From the NCBI GenBank assembly GCA_021802205.1, contig JAKAAT010000006.1:1-48357 (forward strand): a DNA stretch of 48,357 nt, read 5' to 3'. The stretch is from Thermoplasmata archaeon. Its GTDB lineage: Archaea > Thermoplasmatota > Thermoplasmata > Thermoplasmatales > Thermoplasmataceae. The notes beneath the pieces are model-generated. The model was not told the origin of the DNA and did no database searches. It saw only the letters and a list, made by a program, of their open reading frames with translations. Numbering within the stretch: the stretch's first letter is position 1; the number at the start of each line of letters is the position of its first letter. Shown one piece after another: positions 26,415-34,934 of the stretch. The position numbers and the translations under genes were made by a program.

Positions 26415-26933
26415 TTAATCTTCTCCAACTTTGTGTATGTATCGGACGCCAATCATGGATTCTACTTCACTATCAGATAGATTGAACTTTCTGATTTTTA
26501 TATCACTCTCTAGCAACATCAATTCAGCAAGATCATCAGGATAACCTTCAGCAAATATAATTTCATCAATATGTGAATTCATAATCATTTTAGAACACAC
26601 CACACAGGGATGGGTTGTAACGTATATCTTCGATCCTTTAATTGATGAACCATTAACGGCTGCCTGTATTATGGCATTCTGTTCTGCATGCAATCCCCTG
26701 CAAAGTTCATGCCTTTCACCGGATGGTACACTCAGCTCATCCCTTATGCATCCAACTATATCACAATTAACTGTGTGAGCTGGTGGTCCATTATATCCAG
26801 TTGCCAGTACATTGTTATCCCTGACAATAACAGCCCCAACCTTCCTTCTTGTACAGTTAGAACGGGATGCAGCAAGGTATGCCATACGCATGAAATACTC
26901 ATCCCATGATGGGCGCTTTAAATTTTCTTCCAT
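26415..26933 (-). CDS. dCMP / cytidylate-type deaminase (ComE-like)
   Basis: A 172-residue zinc deaminase of the ComEB/dCMP deaminase group. The catalytic motif HAE is at 82-84 and PCxxC at 109-113 (HPCVVCSKM). NCTRRKVGAVIVRDN and the Y-N-G-P-P motif are typical. An insert with further cysteines (Cys57, Cys62, Cys78) could hold a structural zinc as in ComEB. The frame extends to 26975, but ATG 26933 has TATA-like ATATTTATATG (minus strand, centre about 26960) 26 bases upstream. It would supply dUMP for thymidylate synthesis. Confidence 0.9.
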   Translation of the reverse strand: MEENLKRPSWDEYFMRMAYLAASRSNCTRRKVGAVIVRDNNVLATGYNGPPAHTVNCDIVGCIRDELSVPSGERHELCRGLHAEQNAIIQAAVNGSSIKGSKIYVTTHPCVVCSKMIMNSHIDEIIFAEGYPDDLAELMLLESDIKIRKFNLSDSEVESMIGVRYIHKVGED

Positions 26934-27046
26934 ATTGTATAAATAGATAATAAGCATATAAATATTATTTATCATTATGAATTACAGCTGTTATAAATAA
27001 TCAGCATGACAATTATATTTATTTATGGAGTTGCATTATATGTAGA

Positions 27047-29725
27047 ATGGTACAGGGAGAATTTGATCTGGACTTTTTCAAGGATAATAGGTTTATAAGA
27101 AAACAGTGTTCAGTCTGTTCATCATATTTCTGGACTTCTGATCCAGAGAAAAGGACATGTGGAGACCCTGCATGCGAAAGTTATTCATTTATAGGAAATT
27201 CTCCTGTTAAACAGAAATATTCTATAAATGACATGCGGGAAGAATTTCTAAATTTTTTCAAAAATGATAATATGAAGCACAAAATTCTTGATTTTTACCC
27301 TGTTGTACCACGGTGGCGTGAGGATGTTTTACTGGTAAATGCCTCAATTTACGATTTCCAACCACAGGTTACATCAGGGATGGTTCCACCCCCAGGAAAT
27401 CCTATTGCAATGTCACAGCCCAGTATAAGGATGCTCGACCTGGATCTTGTAGGAAAAACAGGAAGACATTTAACATCTTTCGAAATGCTATGCCATGATG
27501 CATTTAATTATGAGGATAAGTACATTTACTGGAAAAATGAGACAGTTGAATACTCATATAGATTTTTAACCGAAAAACTCGGCATCGATGGAACAATAAT
27601 AACATATAAGGAAAAACCTTGGTTTGGAGGTGGCAATGCAGGCAATGCTGTGGAAGTCTTTGTCCGTGGACTTGAGGTGGCTACACTGGTTTTCATGGAT
27701 CTGAAAGAGGATCCAGATGGAGATATAACCCTGGACGGTACTAAATATTCCCCGATGCCACTGAAAATCGTCGATACAGGGTATGGCCTTGAAAGACTTG
27801 TATGGCTCTCAACTGGAACCCCCACAGTATACGAATCAATTTTCCCGGAAACTATAGAATATATATTGGAAAATTCTTCTGTTAGCCGTATTGATAATAA
27901 CATAATCCAGAAAATATCAGAATTATCGGCTGAAATAGAGCCATATAGAGAGTCTGAACTCCTGAAACAGCTTAATCCATATATGGAGGAAAAGAATTTG
28001 TCCATGGGCAGTGACTTTCTTGAGGGGTTGAAAAAGTTAAGGGCATTATATTCCCTTGCTGATCATACCAAAACCCTGCTTCTGATGTTTTCCGATTATG
28101 TGATCCCATCAAACGTAAAGGTTGGTTACCTGGCAAGAATGCTTATAAGGAGATCCCTGAAATTTATTGAGGAAACCGGATTTACAAAGGATTTCATGGA
28201 ATTAATGGATTTTCAGCACAATGTGTTTTCAAAAATTATCAAAAATTATGATAGGGAATTCATATCAGATATCATATCCATAGAGAAAGAAAAGTACAGT
28301 GAAATAACAAAGAATGCGGAAACAAAGGTGAAAAAATACATAAAATCAGGAAAGTTAAATCTGGAAGATGCCATAACACTCTATGAATCAGAGGGCATCA
28401 ATGAGGGTCTCATCATGGATTCTTATAGAAAGATTTCCGGGAATAATATAGAACTTCCTGATAATTTTCAGGAAATAGTTATTGCACGGCATGAAAAGAA
28501 AACCGAGAAAAAGAAACCGAATGATAAGTATCCGCCTATCCATACCAGACCGCTTTATTACGACAATACGGAAATTGTTGAATTTACTGCTATTACTCTG
28601 TATTCTGATGATAGAATGATAATACCCAATCAGACTGCTTTTTATCCTGAGGGAGGAGGTCAGCCATATGACCTTGGCTATTTTATAGCAAATGGTAAAA
28701 AGGTGAACGTAACAAATGTCCAGAAGTATGGAGATTCGATAGTGCATTTCCTGGATGGAAACATATCCAAGGATTCCAGGATAAAGGGTGTAATTGATTA
28801 TGCTAGAAGAAGGCAGCTCATGATACACCATTCTGCAACCCATCTTCTTCTGGGAATAATGAGAAAATATTTCGGGGACCATATATGGCAGAGTGGGGTC
28901 AAAAAAGATGTTGACGAATCAAGAATTGATGTAACACATTACAGAAAAATTACCCTGGAAGATATAAAAAATATAGAAAATATGTGCCTTGAAGCTATAG
29001 AACAAAATAGAAAAATTACAGTAGCCAACATAAGCTGGAACCCTGCAATAGAGCAATATGGTTTCAGACTATTTGAGGGCGGCGTCCCGGTTTCTTCGAA
29101 AATAAGGGTCGTTACAATTGACGGAATAGACTCAGAGGGCTGTGGTGGCACGCATCTGAAAAACACCGGTGAAATCGGCTTTATTAAAATAATGAGGGTG
29201 GAAACTGTACAGGAGGGAATACAGAGAATTATATTTTCTGCTGGACCTGCTGCCCTGAGATATGTGCAGATTCTTCATGATACGGTAATAAAAGAGCAGG
29301 AATACATGAAGGTGGATTTAAAGGATGTATATAATCACTCAGTGGAAATTTTTCACGAAAATCTTGAAAATATTAAACTAATAGATCGTTATAGAAAGGA
29401 AAAGATAGAGAGTATAATAAATGGGAGCTCACTTACGGTAGGGAATGCTATAAGGTTATATAACATAAATTTAGATAACGATGGATTTAACTTTTTCATA
29501 AAAGATATTTTCAGTAAAAATATAAAGTGCGTGATAATTAACCATGGAAACAAAATTACGGGAATAGGCATTGAACCCATCGTAGAAAAGCTGGTATCAT
29601 CTCTTCTAAAACATGGAATATCACTGGAAGAAAAGACAAGGAATAAAAAACTTTACAGCGCCGTATCAGATCATGAAATAAGTGAAAAGTTAATAAAGGA
29701 GATTTTAGTAGATGCTATAGTATGA
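27047..29725 (+). CDS. alaS: alanyl-tRNA synthetase, archaeal type
   Basis: Class II synthetase of 892 residues. The N-terminal Cys-rich segment (QCSVCSSYFWTSDPEKRTCG, residues 20-39) is typical of archaeal AlaRS. The catalytic core contains MVPPPGNPIAMSQPSIRMLDL and the class II motif 3 region GYGLERLVWLSTGTPT. The editing domain has HHSATHLLLGIM and the CGGTHL motif (SEGCGGTHLKNTGEIG), followed by the C-Ala-type tail. It is full length. A four-base overlap (ATGA) couples it to the membrane protein gene downstream. Confidence 0.97.
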   Translation: MVQGEFDLDFFKDNRFIRKQCSVCSSYFWTSDPEKRTCGDPACESYSFIGNSPVKQKYSINDMREEFLNFFKNDNMKHKILDFYPVVPRWREDVLLVNASIYDFQPQVTSGMVPPPGNPIAMSQPSIRMLDLDLVGKTGRHLTSFEMLCHDAFNYEDKYIYWKNETVEYSYRFLTEKLGIDGTIITYKEKPWFGGGNAGNAVEVFVRGLEVATLVFMDLKEDPDGDITLDGTKYSPMPLKIVDTGYGLERLVWLSTGTPTVYESIFPETIEYILENSSVSRIDNNIIQKISELSAEIEPYRESELLKQLNPYMEEKNLSMGSDFLEGLKKLRALYSLADHTKTLLLMFSDYVIPSNVKVGYLARMLIRRSLKFIEETGFTKDFMELMDFQHNVFSKIIKNYDREFISDIISIEKEKYSEITKNAETKVKKYIKSGKLNLEDAITLYESEGINEGLIMDSYRKISGNNIELPDNFQEIVIARHEKKTEKKKPNDKYPPIHTRPLYYDNTEIVEFTAITLYSDDRMIIPNQTAFYPEGGGQPYDLGYFIANGKKVNVTNVQKYGDSIVHFLDGNISKDSRIKGVIDYARRRQLMIHHSATHLLLGIMRKYFGDHIWQSGVKKDVDESRIDVTHYRKITLEDIKNIENMCLEAIEQNRKITVANISWNPAIEQYGFRLFEGGVPVSSKIRVVTIDGIDSEGCGGTHLKNTGEIGFIKIMRVETVQEGIQRIIFSAGPAALRYVQILHDTVIKEQEYMKVDLKDVYNHSVEIFHENLENIKLIDRYRKEKIESIINGSSLTVGNAIRLYNINLDNDGFNFFIKDIFSKNIKCVIINHGNKITGIGIEPIVEKLVSSLLKHGISLEEKTRNKKLYSAVSDHEISEKLIKEILVDAIV

Positions 29726-31476
29726 AAGATTCTCAGATCATAGAAGAAATAGTTAAAAAATATTACGGCTTCTCGGATGTTGAGAATACCAGGTATTCCA
29801 TGATATTCCATATAGAAGGTGCCGGAAACGAAAAAACATTTGTCTCTCTTCTGGACGATTTAGATAAGATAGGATTTACTGCATTCACAAATGATTTTCC
29901 GGACAACCAGATCATTGTTATAAATAATACAAATCTTGGAAGGGAGAGAACTGGAATAAAAACCCTGATGTTTCTGATTTCCATAATAACTCTTGTATAT
30001 ACCGGATATATTTATTCATCGAATTATTATTCTATTGGTTCATTGCGCACAGGTATTTTTTATGGAGTACTTGTCTATGCCTTCCCTGTCATGGGGATAC
30101 TTTTAATCAGGGAGGCTGGTAAATATATATCTCTGAGGAAAAATCACATAAAATATAGATTCCCAATTTTTGTCCCTGCCCCCGGGCTGGGAATCCTGGG
30201 AACAATAAATTCCAATAAAAGCCAGTTCCGTGAATCTAAATCCATGGTGAGGGCTGGCACCGTTTCACTTTTATCCGGCTTTATTGTATCAATTTTACTT
30301 ATAATGGTAGGATCATACACATCAACCATTATACAGTACAGTGCCGCTGTAAGTTCTCCTGTATCAGCTCTGAACTTTCCGGTAATTTATCCAGTTATAC
30401 TGGAACATTTTATCCCTGCTTCACTGGTACCACCGCCACTTGCACTGGCAGGATATACGGGCCTTATAACAACAGCATTAAATGCGATGCCTATCGGGTT
30501 TCTCGATGGGGGTATAGTTTTTTCAGGTATCCTAGGAAGGCGCTTCAAATACGTATCATACCTGGCAACGATCCTGCTTCTTCTGGCGTCTATTCTGTAT
30601 CCTTACATACTTATTCTTGTCGTTCTATTATTTATCCTCGGCATCAGGGGAGCTCTTCCACTGAATAATCTGGTGAAACCCGGTCATTACATTAAATATC
30701 TTGCAATAATTGTAATACTTATAATACTGCTCGGATTTGCACCGCTGCCACTCCATAATCTCAATAATAGCAGTGTTGCCATTTCAGATACATGTTATGT
30801 TATGGATAAACAAGACCCGGCAAATGTTACCGTAAATATAACCGTAAATGAAAAGGGGGTTAATGTTATCCCAGTTTTCACTGTGCATCCAGGTAAATTC
30901 AAAATTGAAGGGCATAAAAGGGAAAATAGTACTACAGTGCTATATATGCTTGATCTTATAACATACAAATTAAATTATTCCGGGCTTCGCCCTTTCAACA
31001 TCACTGTAAATACTGGCACACACATATTCCGTAGAATGGTAAAAGTGTTTTTTGTGAATCCAATGAAAAATATAGGTGTAAACAATTCAACAAATCCCTT
31101 TAATCTAAATGCTTCTCAGGATAAGCCATTCAATTTGACCCTGTACAATAATGGCAGCAATCAGATGATTGTGAATATAACTTCAATTTCCAGCAATATG
31201 AAGGTTTATGCAATTATACAAAAAAATCCAATGAGTAGCCTCTCTATGGCATCAACTATGAATATTACTATTACTATTCCTGCTCATAGCAATGAATCAA
31301 TAGAAGTTGAGGCACAGACACCGGGAATATGGCAATTAATTATATATGAATCAAATAACCCGATTCCTTTGATGATAACTATACACATATTGCCAACAAA
31401 ATCTCCTCCAGTTATAAATCCTCTGGACAATAGCACATTGACTCCACTTCTGAATCCTTTCAATATTACTGTTTAA
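29722..31476 (+). CDS. S2P (M50)-like membrane protein lacking the HExxH zinc motif, with large exported domain
   Basis: A 584-residue protein. An N-terminal soluble region (about residues 1-75) is followed by about eight hydrophobic segments in a site-2-protease layout, PIFVPAPGLGILGTINS (about 148-164) and the C-terminal LDGG motif at 261-264 (MPIGFLDGG). Where S2P proteins have HExxH, this one reads R130-E-A-G-K134, so both zinc-binding histidines are missing and the protease is predicted inactive. Residues from about 340 to the end form a beta-rich, predicted extracytoplasmic domain with many N-x-S/T sites. The start codon overlaps the alaS stop by four bases. It may be a membrane scaffold or pseudo-protease. 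Confidence 0.7.
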   Translation: MKDSQIIEEIVKKYYGFSDVENTRYSMIFHIEGAGNEKTFVSLLDDLDKIGFTAFTNDFPDNQIIVINNTNLGRERTGIKTLMFLISIITLVYTGYIYSSNYYSIGSLRTGIFYGVLVYAFPVMGILLIREAGKYISLRKNHIKYRFPIFVPAPGLGILGTINSNKSQFRESKSMVRAGTVSLLSGFIVSILLIMVGSYTSTIIQYSAAVSSPVSALNFPVIYPVILEHFIPASLVPPPLALAGYTGLITTALNAMPIGFLDGGIVFSGILGRRFKYVSYLATILLLLASILYPYILILVVLLFILGIRGALPLNNLVKPGHYIKYLAIIVILIILLGFAPLPLHNLNNSSVAISDTCYVMDKQDPANVTVNITVNEKGVNVIPVFTVHPGKFKIEGHKRENSTTVLYMLDLITYKLNYSGLRPFNITVNTGTHIFRRMVKVFFVNPMKNIGVNNSTNPFNLNASQDKPFNLTLYNNGSNQMIVNITSISSNMKVYAIIQKNPMSSLSMASTMNITITIPAHSNESIEVEAQTPGIWQLIIYESNNPIPLMITIHILPTKSPPVINPLDNSTLTPLLNPFNITV

Positions 31477-31533
31477 TCCGGAGAACACAATCCGGTGACC
31501 TATGTATTACTAAAAGAATTATTCCATATAATT

Positions 31534-32643
31534 TCAGGCTTTTTCCATTCTATTTATTATTTCTGAGGAAAATTCAGAACATTTCATCGGAGTTACGCCC
31601 TTATTTCCAGTCAGGTCTCCAGGAATCTTATTATCAAGAAATGCCGCCGAAATAGCTTTCTCGATTATACTGGCTGCAGATTCCCAGCCTACATGCTTCA
31701 ACATGGCGCACCCTGAAAGAATAAATGAAAGAGGGTCAGCTACATCATATCCAGCTTCAAGCGGCGAAGAGGATAGTACAGCCTCGAAAAGGGCACATTC
31801 ATCTCCTACGCTCGCACCGTATTCAACGTTAATGGCACCTGTAAGAAAATCAAGTACAAATCTGCTCAGGGCAGTATCCATGAGCACTATATCCAGACTT
31901 TCCGGTTCAGTTAAAAGTTTTTTCATAAACATCCTCGTCTTAATCATTTCATAGTCTATCCCATCTTGCCTGCCTAGCTCATCATAGCACCACTGTCCGA
32001 ATTCTGGATTATCACTATTATCTATAACTGTTATTTTCCTGCAGTTGTGTTTTTTATAGTAATTTACTGCCTGTTTTATGATTTTAACTATTCTGAACCT
32101 GCTCTGGCTGACCATATATATTCCAGAATCGGCTGTTATATTCATATCATAATTATCTGAGAGGAACTTTATCAGGTCATCGGTGCTATCTGAGGAATGA
32201 TAAAATATATGATTGTTACTAAACGAGCTTCTTATTACAGTAATATTTACATTATCAAACGTTTTAATTAAAACGTGCATTCCTGGTATGTACTTCACCA
32301 TTCTTAAATTGGCGTAAAGTCCCAGGCGTTTCCTTAGTATTGTATTTATATCTCTGTTATCAGGCATGAGATTCAGGGTTGATTTCATAACCACACACAT
32401 TTTCTGCATTTCAGTAATGGATTCGTCAGGTATGTATGTCCCGAATTTTTCATATGCGTCGTTGCCTATCAATACCTTCCGCCATTCTATGGATTTGGTA
32501 CCTCCATAGGCAAGTTCGATCGCACTGTTTACCACATCAATCATAACTTTTGTTATTTCAGGCCCTATGCCGTCACCTTCTATATATCCTACAGTAAGCA
32601 TATCGGGAATAACCATGCCGGAATCGTTAAATTTTATATACAT
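31534..32643 (-). CDS. isocitrate dehydrogenase-like protein with degraded active site
   Basis: A 369-residue member of the isocitrate/isopropylmalate dehydrogenase family. It keeps YIEGDGIGPEI (residues 20-30), LYANLRMV, GDECALFEAV (280-289), MLKHVGW and KCSEF. Compared with E. coli Icd, key residues are changed: substrate Ser113 is Asp98, catalytic Lys230 is Asp208, metal ligands Asp283 and Asp307 are Thr236 and Arg261, while Asp311 is kept (Asp265). The coding frame is intact, so selection has probably preserved the fold but not normal catalysis. The start at ATG 32643 has a TATA box (centre about 32669) 26 bases upstream. It is divergent from aspartase. Confidence 0.75.
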   Translation of the reverse strand: MYIKFNDSGMVIPDMLTVGYIEGDGIGPEITKVMIDVVNSAIELAYGGTKSIEWRKVLIGNDAYEKFGTYIPDESITEMQKMCVVMKSTLNLMPDNRDINTILRKRLGLYANLRMVKYIPGMHVLIKTFDNVNITVIRSSFSNNHIFYHSSDSTDDLIKFLSDNYDMNITADSGIYMVSQSRFRIVKIIKQAVNYYKKHNCRKITVIDNSDNPEFGQWCYDELGRQDGIDYEMIKTRMFMKKLLTEPESLDIVLMDTALSRFVLDFLTGAINVEYGASVGDECALFEAVLSSSPLEAGYDVADPLSFILSGCAMLKHVGWESAASIIEKAISAAFLDNKIPGDLTGNKGVTPMKCSEFSSEIINRMEKA

Positions 32644-32733
32644 TGAGTCCACCATGCATAATTGCATATAATTTTTTTTCATATTATAATGTCACGATTA
32701 AAATATTTTTATACCAATCTAACATTATTAAGT
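32644..32733. promoter_or_regulatory. divergent promoter region, IDH-like / aspartase
   Basis: The 90-base gap holds two back-to-back TATA boxes. AATTATATGC on the minus strand (centre about 32669) lies 26 bases before ATG 32643. AATATTTTTATACC on the plus strand (centre about 32710) lies 24 bases before ATG 32734. Both transcripts are predicted leaderless. The tight arrangement allows joint control of the two genes. Confidence 0.65.
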
Positions 32734-34101
32734 ATGAGAACTGAAAAAGATGTAATAGGTGAGGTAAAGATTGAAGATAGTATTTATTATGGAATAAATA
32801 CCCTGAGAGCAAAGAATAATTTTAACATATCAGGAATAAAATCAAGAGATCATGACCATATAAAGGCCATGGCAACTGTAAAAAAGGGAGCCGCATATGC
32901 CAATTTTGTCAGTGGAAAATTAAGCAAGGAATTATATGAAAGTATAAGTAGGGCATGTGAAAGGCTGATTTCCGGGGAATTTGATGATCAATTTGTTGTT
33001 GATGTTTTTCAGGCTGGTGCAGGCACATCTTTCAATATGAATACAAATGAAATACTTGCAAACCTTGTACTGGAATCACTAAATCATAAAAAGGGTGAAT
33101 ACAAATATGTCCATCCCAACGATGTAATCAATATGAGCCAGTCAACCAATGATATTTACCCTACAATGATGCGTGTGAGCATTATGTTGAAATCACTTAA
33201 ATTGATCGAAAACACAGAGGCGCTTGTAAAGTCATTGAAATCCAAACATAAAGAATTTGAAAAAATTTACAAAACCGGCAGAACACACCTTCAGGATGCG
33301 GTTCGTGTAACGCTTGGTGATGAATTCAATGCATGGGCTTTTGCTGTGGCTCGGGATTTGAAAGAATTCGAAACTGCATTGGATTACATACTGGAATTAA
33401 ATATAGGTGGTACGGCCGTTGGTAATGGTGCTAATACCCCCGAAAATTATAAGGAAAATGCTGTGAAAAAAATATCAGAGGAAACCGGATTTAACTTCAG
33501 ACCCGGTGAAAATCTCATGGGTATCATGCAGTTTATGACAGATTTTTCAAGGGTAATGAATGCTATGTCCAATATGGCTCTGGATTTAAGCAAGATTTCC
33601 GACGATCTCAGGCTCCTGTATTCTGGTCCGGGTGCAGGACTTCATGAAATTGTTTTACCTGCAGTTCAGCAGGGTTCTTCCATCATGCCGGGAAAAATAA
33701 ATCCATCCATAGCCGAGGCAATGAATATGATATGCCATTCGATTACAGGGTCACAGCAGGCAGTAAATCTATCAGTCAAGGCGGGCCAGCTTGAACTCAA
33801 CGTTATGATGCCACACATAGATTATGAAATATCTAAATCCCTGGAGAGGCTTGCAAACGGAGTTAAAATGCTTGATGAAGAAGCTATACAGGGTATTACA
33901 CCGGATCGCAACAAAATAAAGGAAAATATTGAAAGAAGTTTTGGCTCAGCAGCTCTTCTTAACCCATATCTGGGATACGATACAATGGCAAAAATAGTTG
34001 AAGAATCCCTGGAAACTGGAAAAAGCATAAAGGACCTTGTACTGGCAACAGGGAAAATAGATGAAAAGAAATATAATGAGATATTTAATTTCCTCAATTA
34101 A
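32734..34101 (+). CDS. aspA: aspartate ammonia-lyase
   Basis: A 455-residue member of the aspartase/fumarase superfamily. The N-terminus has RTEKDVIGEVKI and YYGINTLRAKNNF, the aspartase form (fumarases have a different R-x-x-x-N-F context). The catalytic flexible loop GSSIMPGKINP is at residues 314-324. The later blocks AGQLELNVMMP and NPYLGYD are AspA-like. It would convert aspartate to fumarate and ammonia. The frame extends to 32662, but ATG 32734 has a TATA box at the right distance. A fumarase activity cannot be excluded from sequence alone. Confidence 0.87.
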   Translation: MRTEKDVIGEVKIEDSIYYGINTLRAKNNFNISGIKSRDHDHIKAMATVKKGAAYANFVSGKLSKELYESISRACERLISGEFDDQFVVDVFQAGAGTSFNMNTNEILANLVLESLNHKKGEYKYVHPNDVINMSQSTNDIYPTMMRVSIMLKSLKLIENTEALVKSLKSKHKEFEKIYKTGRTHLQDAVRVTLGDEFNAWAFAVARDLKEFETALDYILELNIGGTAVGNGANTPENYKENAVKKISEETGFNFRPGENLMGIMQFMTDFSRVMNAMSNMALDLSKISDDLRLLYSGPGAGLHEIVLPAVQQGSSIMPGKINPSIAEAMNMICHSITGSQQAVNLSVKAGQLELNVMMPHIDYEISKSLERLANGVKMLDEEAIQGITPDRNKIKENIERSFGSAALLNPYLGYDTMAKIVEESLETGKSIKDLVLATGKIDEKKYNEIFNFLN

Positions 34102-34213
34102 AATCATAATTAACAATTAATATTTTTATAAAGTATCCGGTCACTGTATTTTATTATACCATTCATTTAAACATAAAAAATGAGAGTTTTAAAGTTATAA
34201 TTACACATTAAAC

Positions 34214-34753
34214 CTATATCCCTACCCACGGGTCTTTTTTGAATGCCTTGGATACAACCATTGTATCGTATTTTACAATACCGTCCTTTCTGGCCAGGCT
34301 GTCCTCGAATTCCTGAATGGTTTCAAGATTCAAAAAAAGGCCCTGTAATAAAAGCTGGTTCTGTCCTCTTCTCCTATATAACGAAAGTATGTTTGGATTG
34401 GCGGAAAGCGATTCTGCAATGGAATCTAGTTTGTCCCCTTCCGTATCTATTCTTATGCACACCTTTATGCTATTCTCTATGACGTGCAGGTCAACTAATG
34501 CGGAAAATCCTGTTATGATCTTCCTTCTCACTAGCTCGTTTATCCTTCTCCTCACTGTTGCCTCACTGGTATTCAGCATCTTTGCTATCTCAGCGTTTGA
34601 CATTCTGGCGTTATATCTAAGGAAACACATAATCTCCTTATCTAGATCATCAAAAGGTAAAATTGATGGGTCTATATGTCCCCATCTAACGGAAAGGTCA
34701 CATTCATAATTCTTGCTGTCATCTGTTTTCTTTGAATTATTTTCTTCAGTCAT
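34214..34753 (-). CDS. Lrp/AsnC-family transcriptional regulator
   Basis: A 179-residue Lrp-type regulator. After a 35-residue polar N-terminal extension, the HTH (about residues 36-82) reads LDKEIMCFLRYNARMSNAEIAKMLNTSEATVRRRINELVRRKII. The C-terminal ligand/oligomerisation RAM-like domain follows and ends in SKAFKKDPWVGI. The extension beyond normal Lrp (about 150 residues) has no recognised fold. It lies convergent to aspartase, so an amino-acid-responsive role on the neighbouring genes is plausible. TATA-like GCTATATATTGC (minus strand, about 34771-34781) is 23 bases before ATG 34753. Confidence 0.9.
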   Translation of the reverse strand: MTEENNSKKTDDSKNYECDLSVRWGHIDPSILPFDDLDKEIMCFLRYNARMSNAEIAKMLNTSEATVRRRINELVRRKIITGFSALVDLHVIENSIKVCIRIDTEGDKLDSIAESLSANPNILSLYRRRGQNQLLLQGLFLNLETIQEFEDSLARKDGIVKYDTMVVSKAFKKDPWVGI

Positions 34754-34934
34754 AAAATTATATTTTAAAGCAATATATAGCTTTTTTCACATTTTATTTA
34801 AAATATATAATTGATTAATATCGAAATTCTATATTAATATGACTATAACTGAATTTTGCCCCCACATTCAAAAAAAATATATAAAAAAATTATGTATAAA
34901 AATTGTTATTAACGTAATTGTAATTAAAAAACAT

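Noticed and set aside
27526-28005. 159-residue minus frame inside alaS
   Set aside because: Shadow of the catalytic region of AlaRS; Ser-rich composition typical of antisense frames.
28388-28882. 164-residue frame on the minus strand inside alaS
   Set aside because: Antisense to the conserved editing region of AlaRS, with no promoter or recognisable domain.
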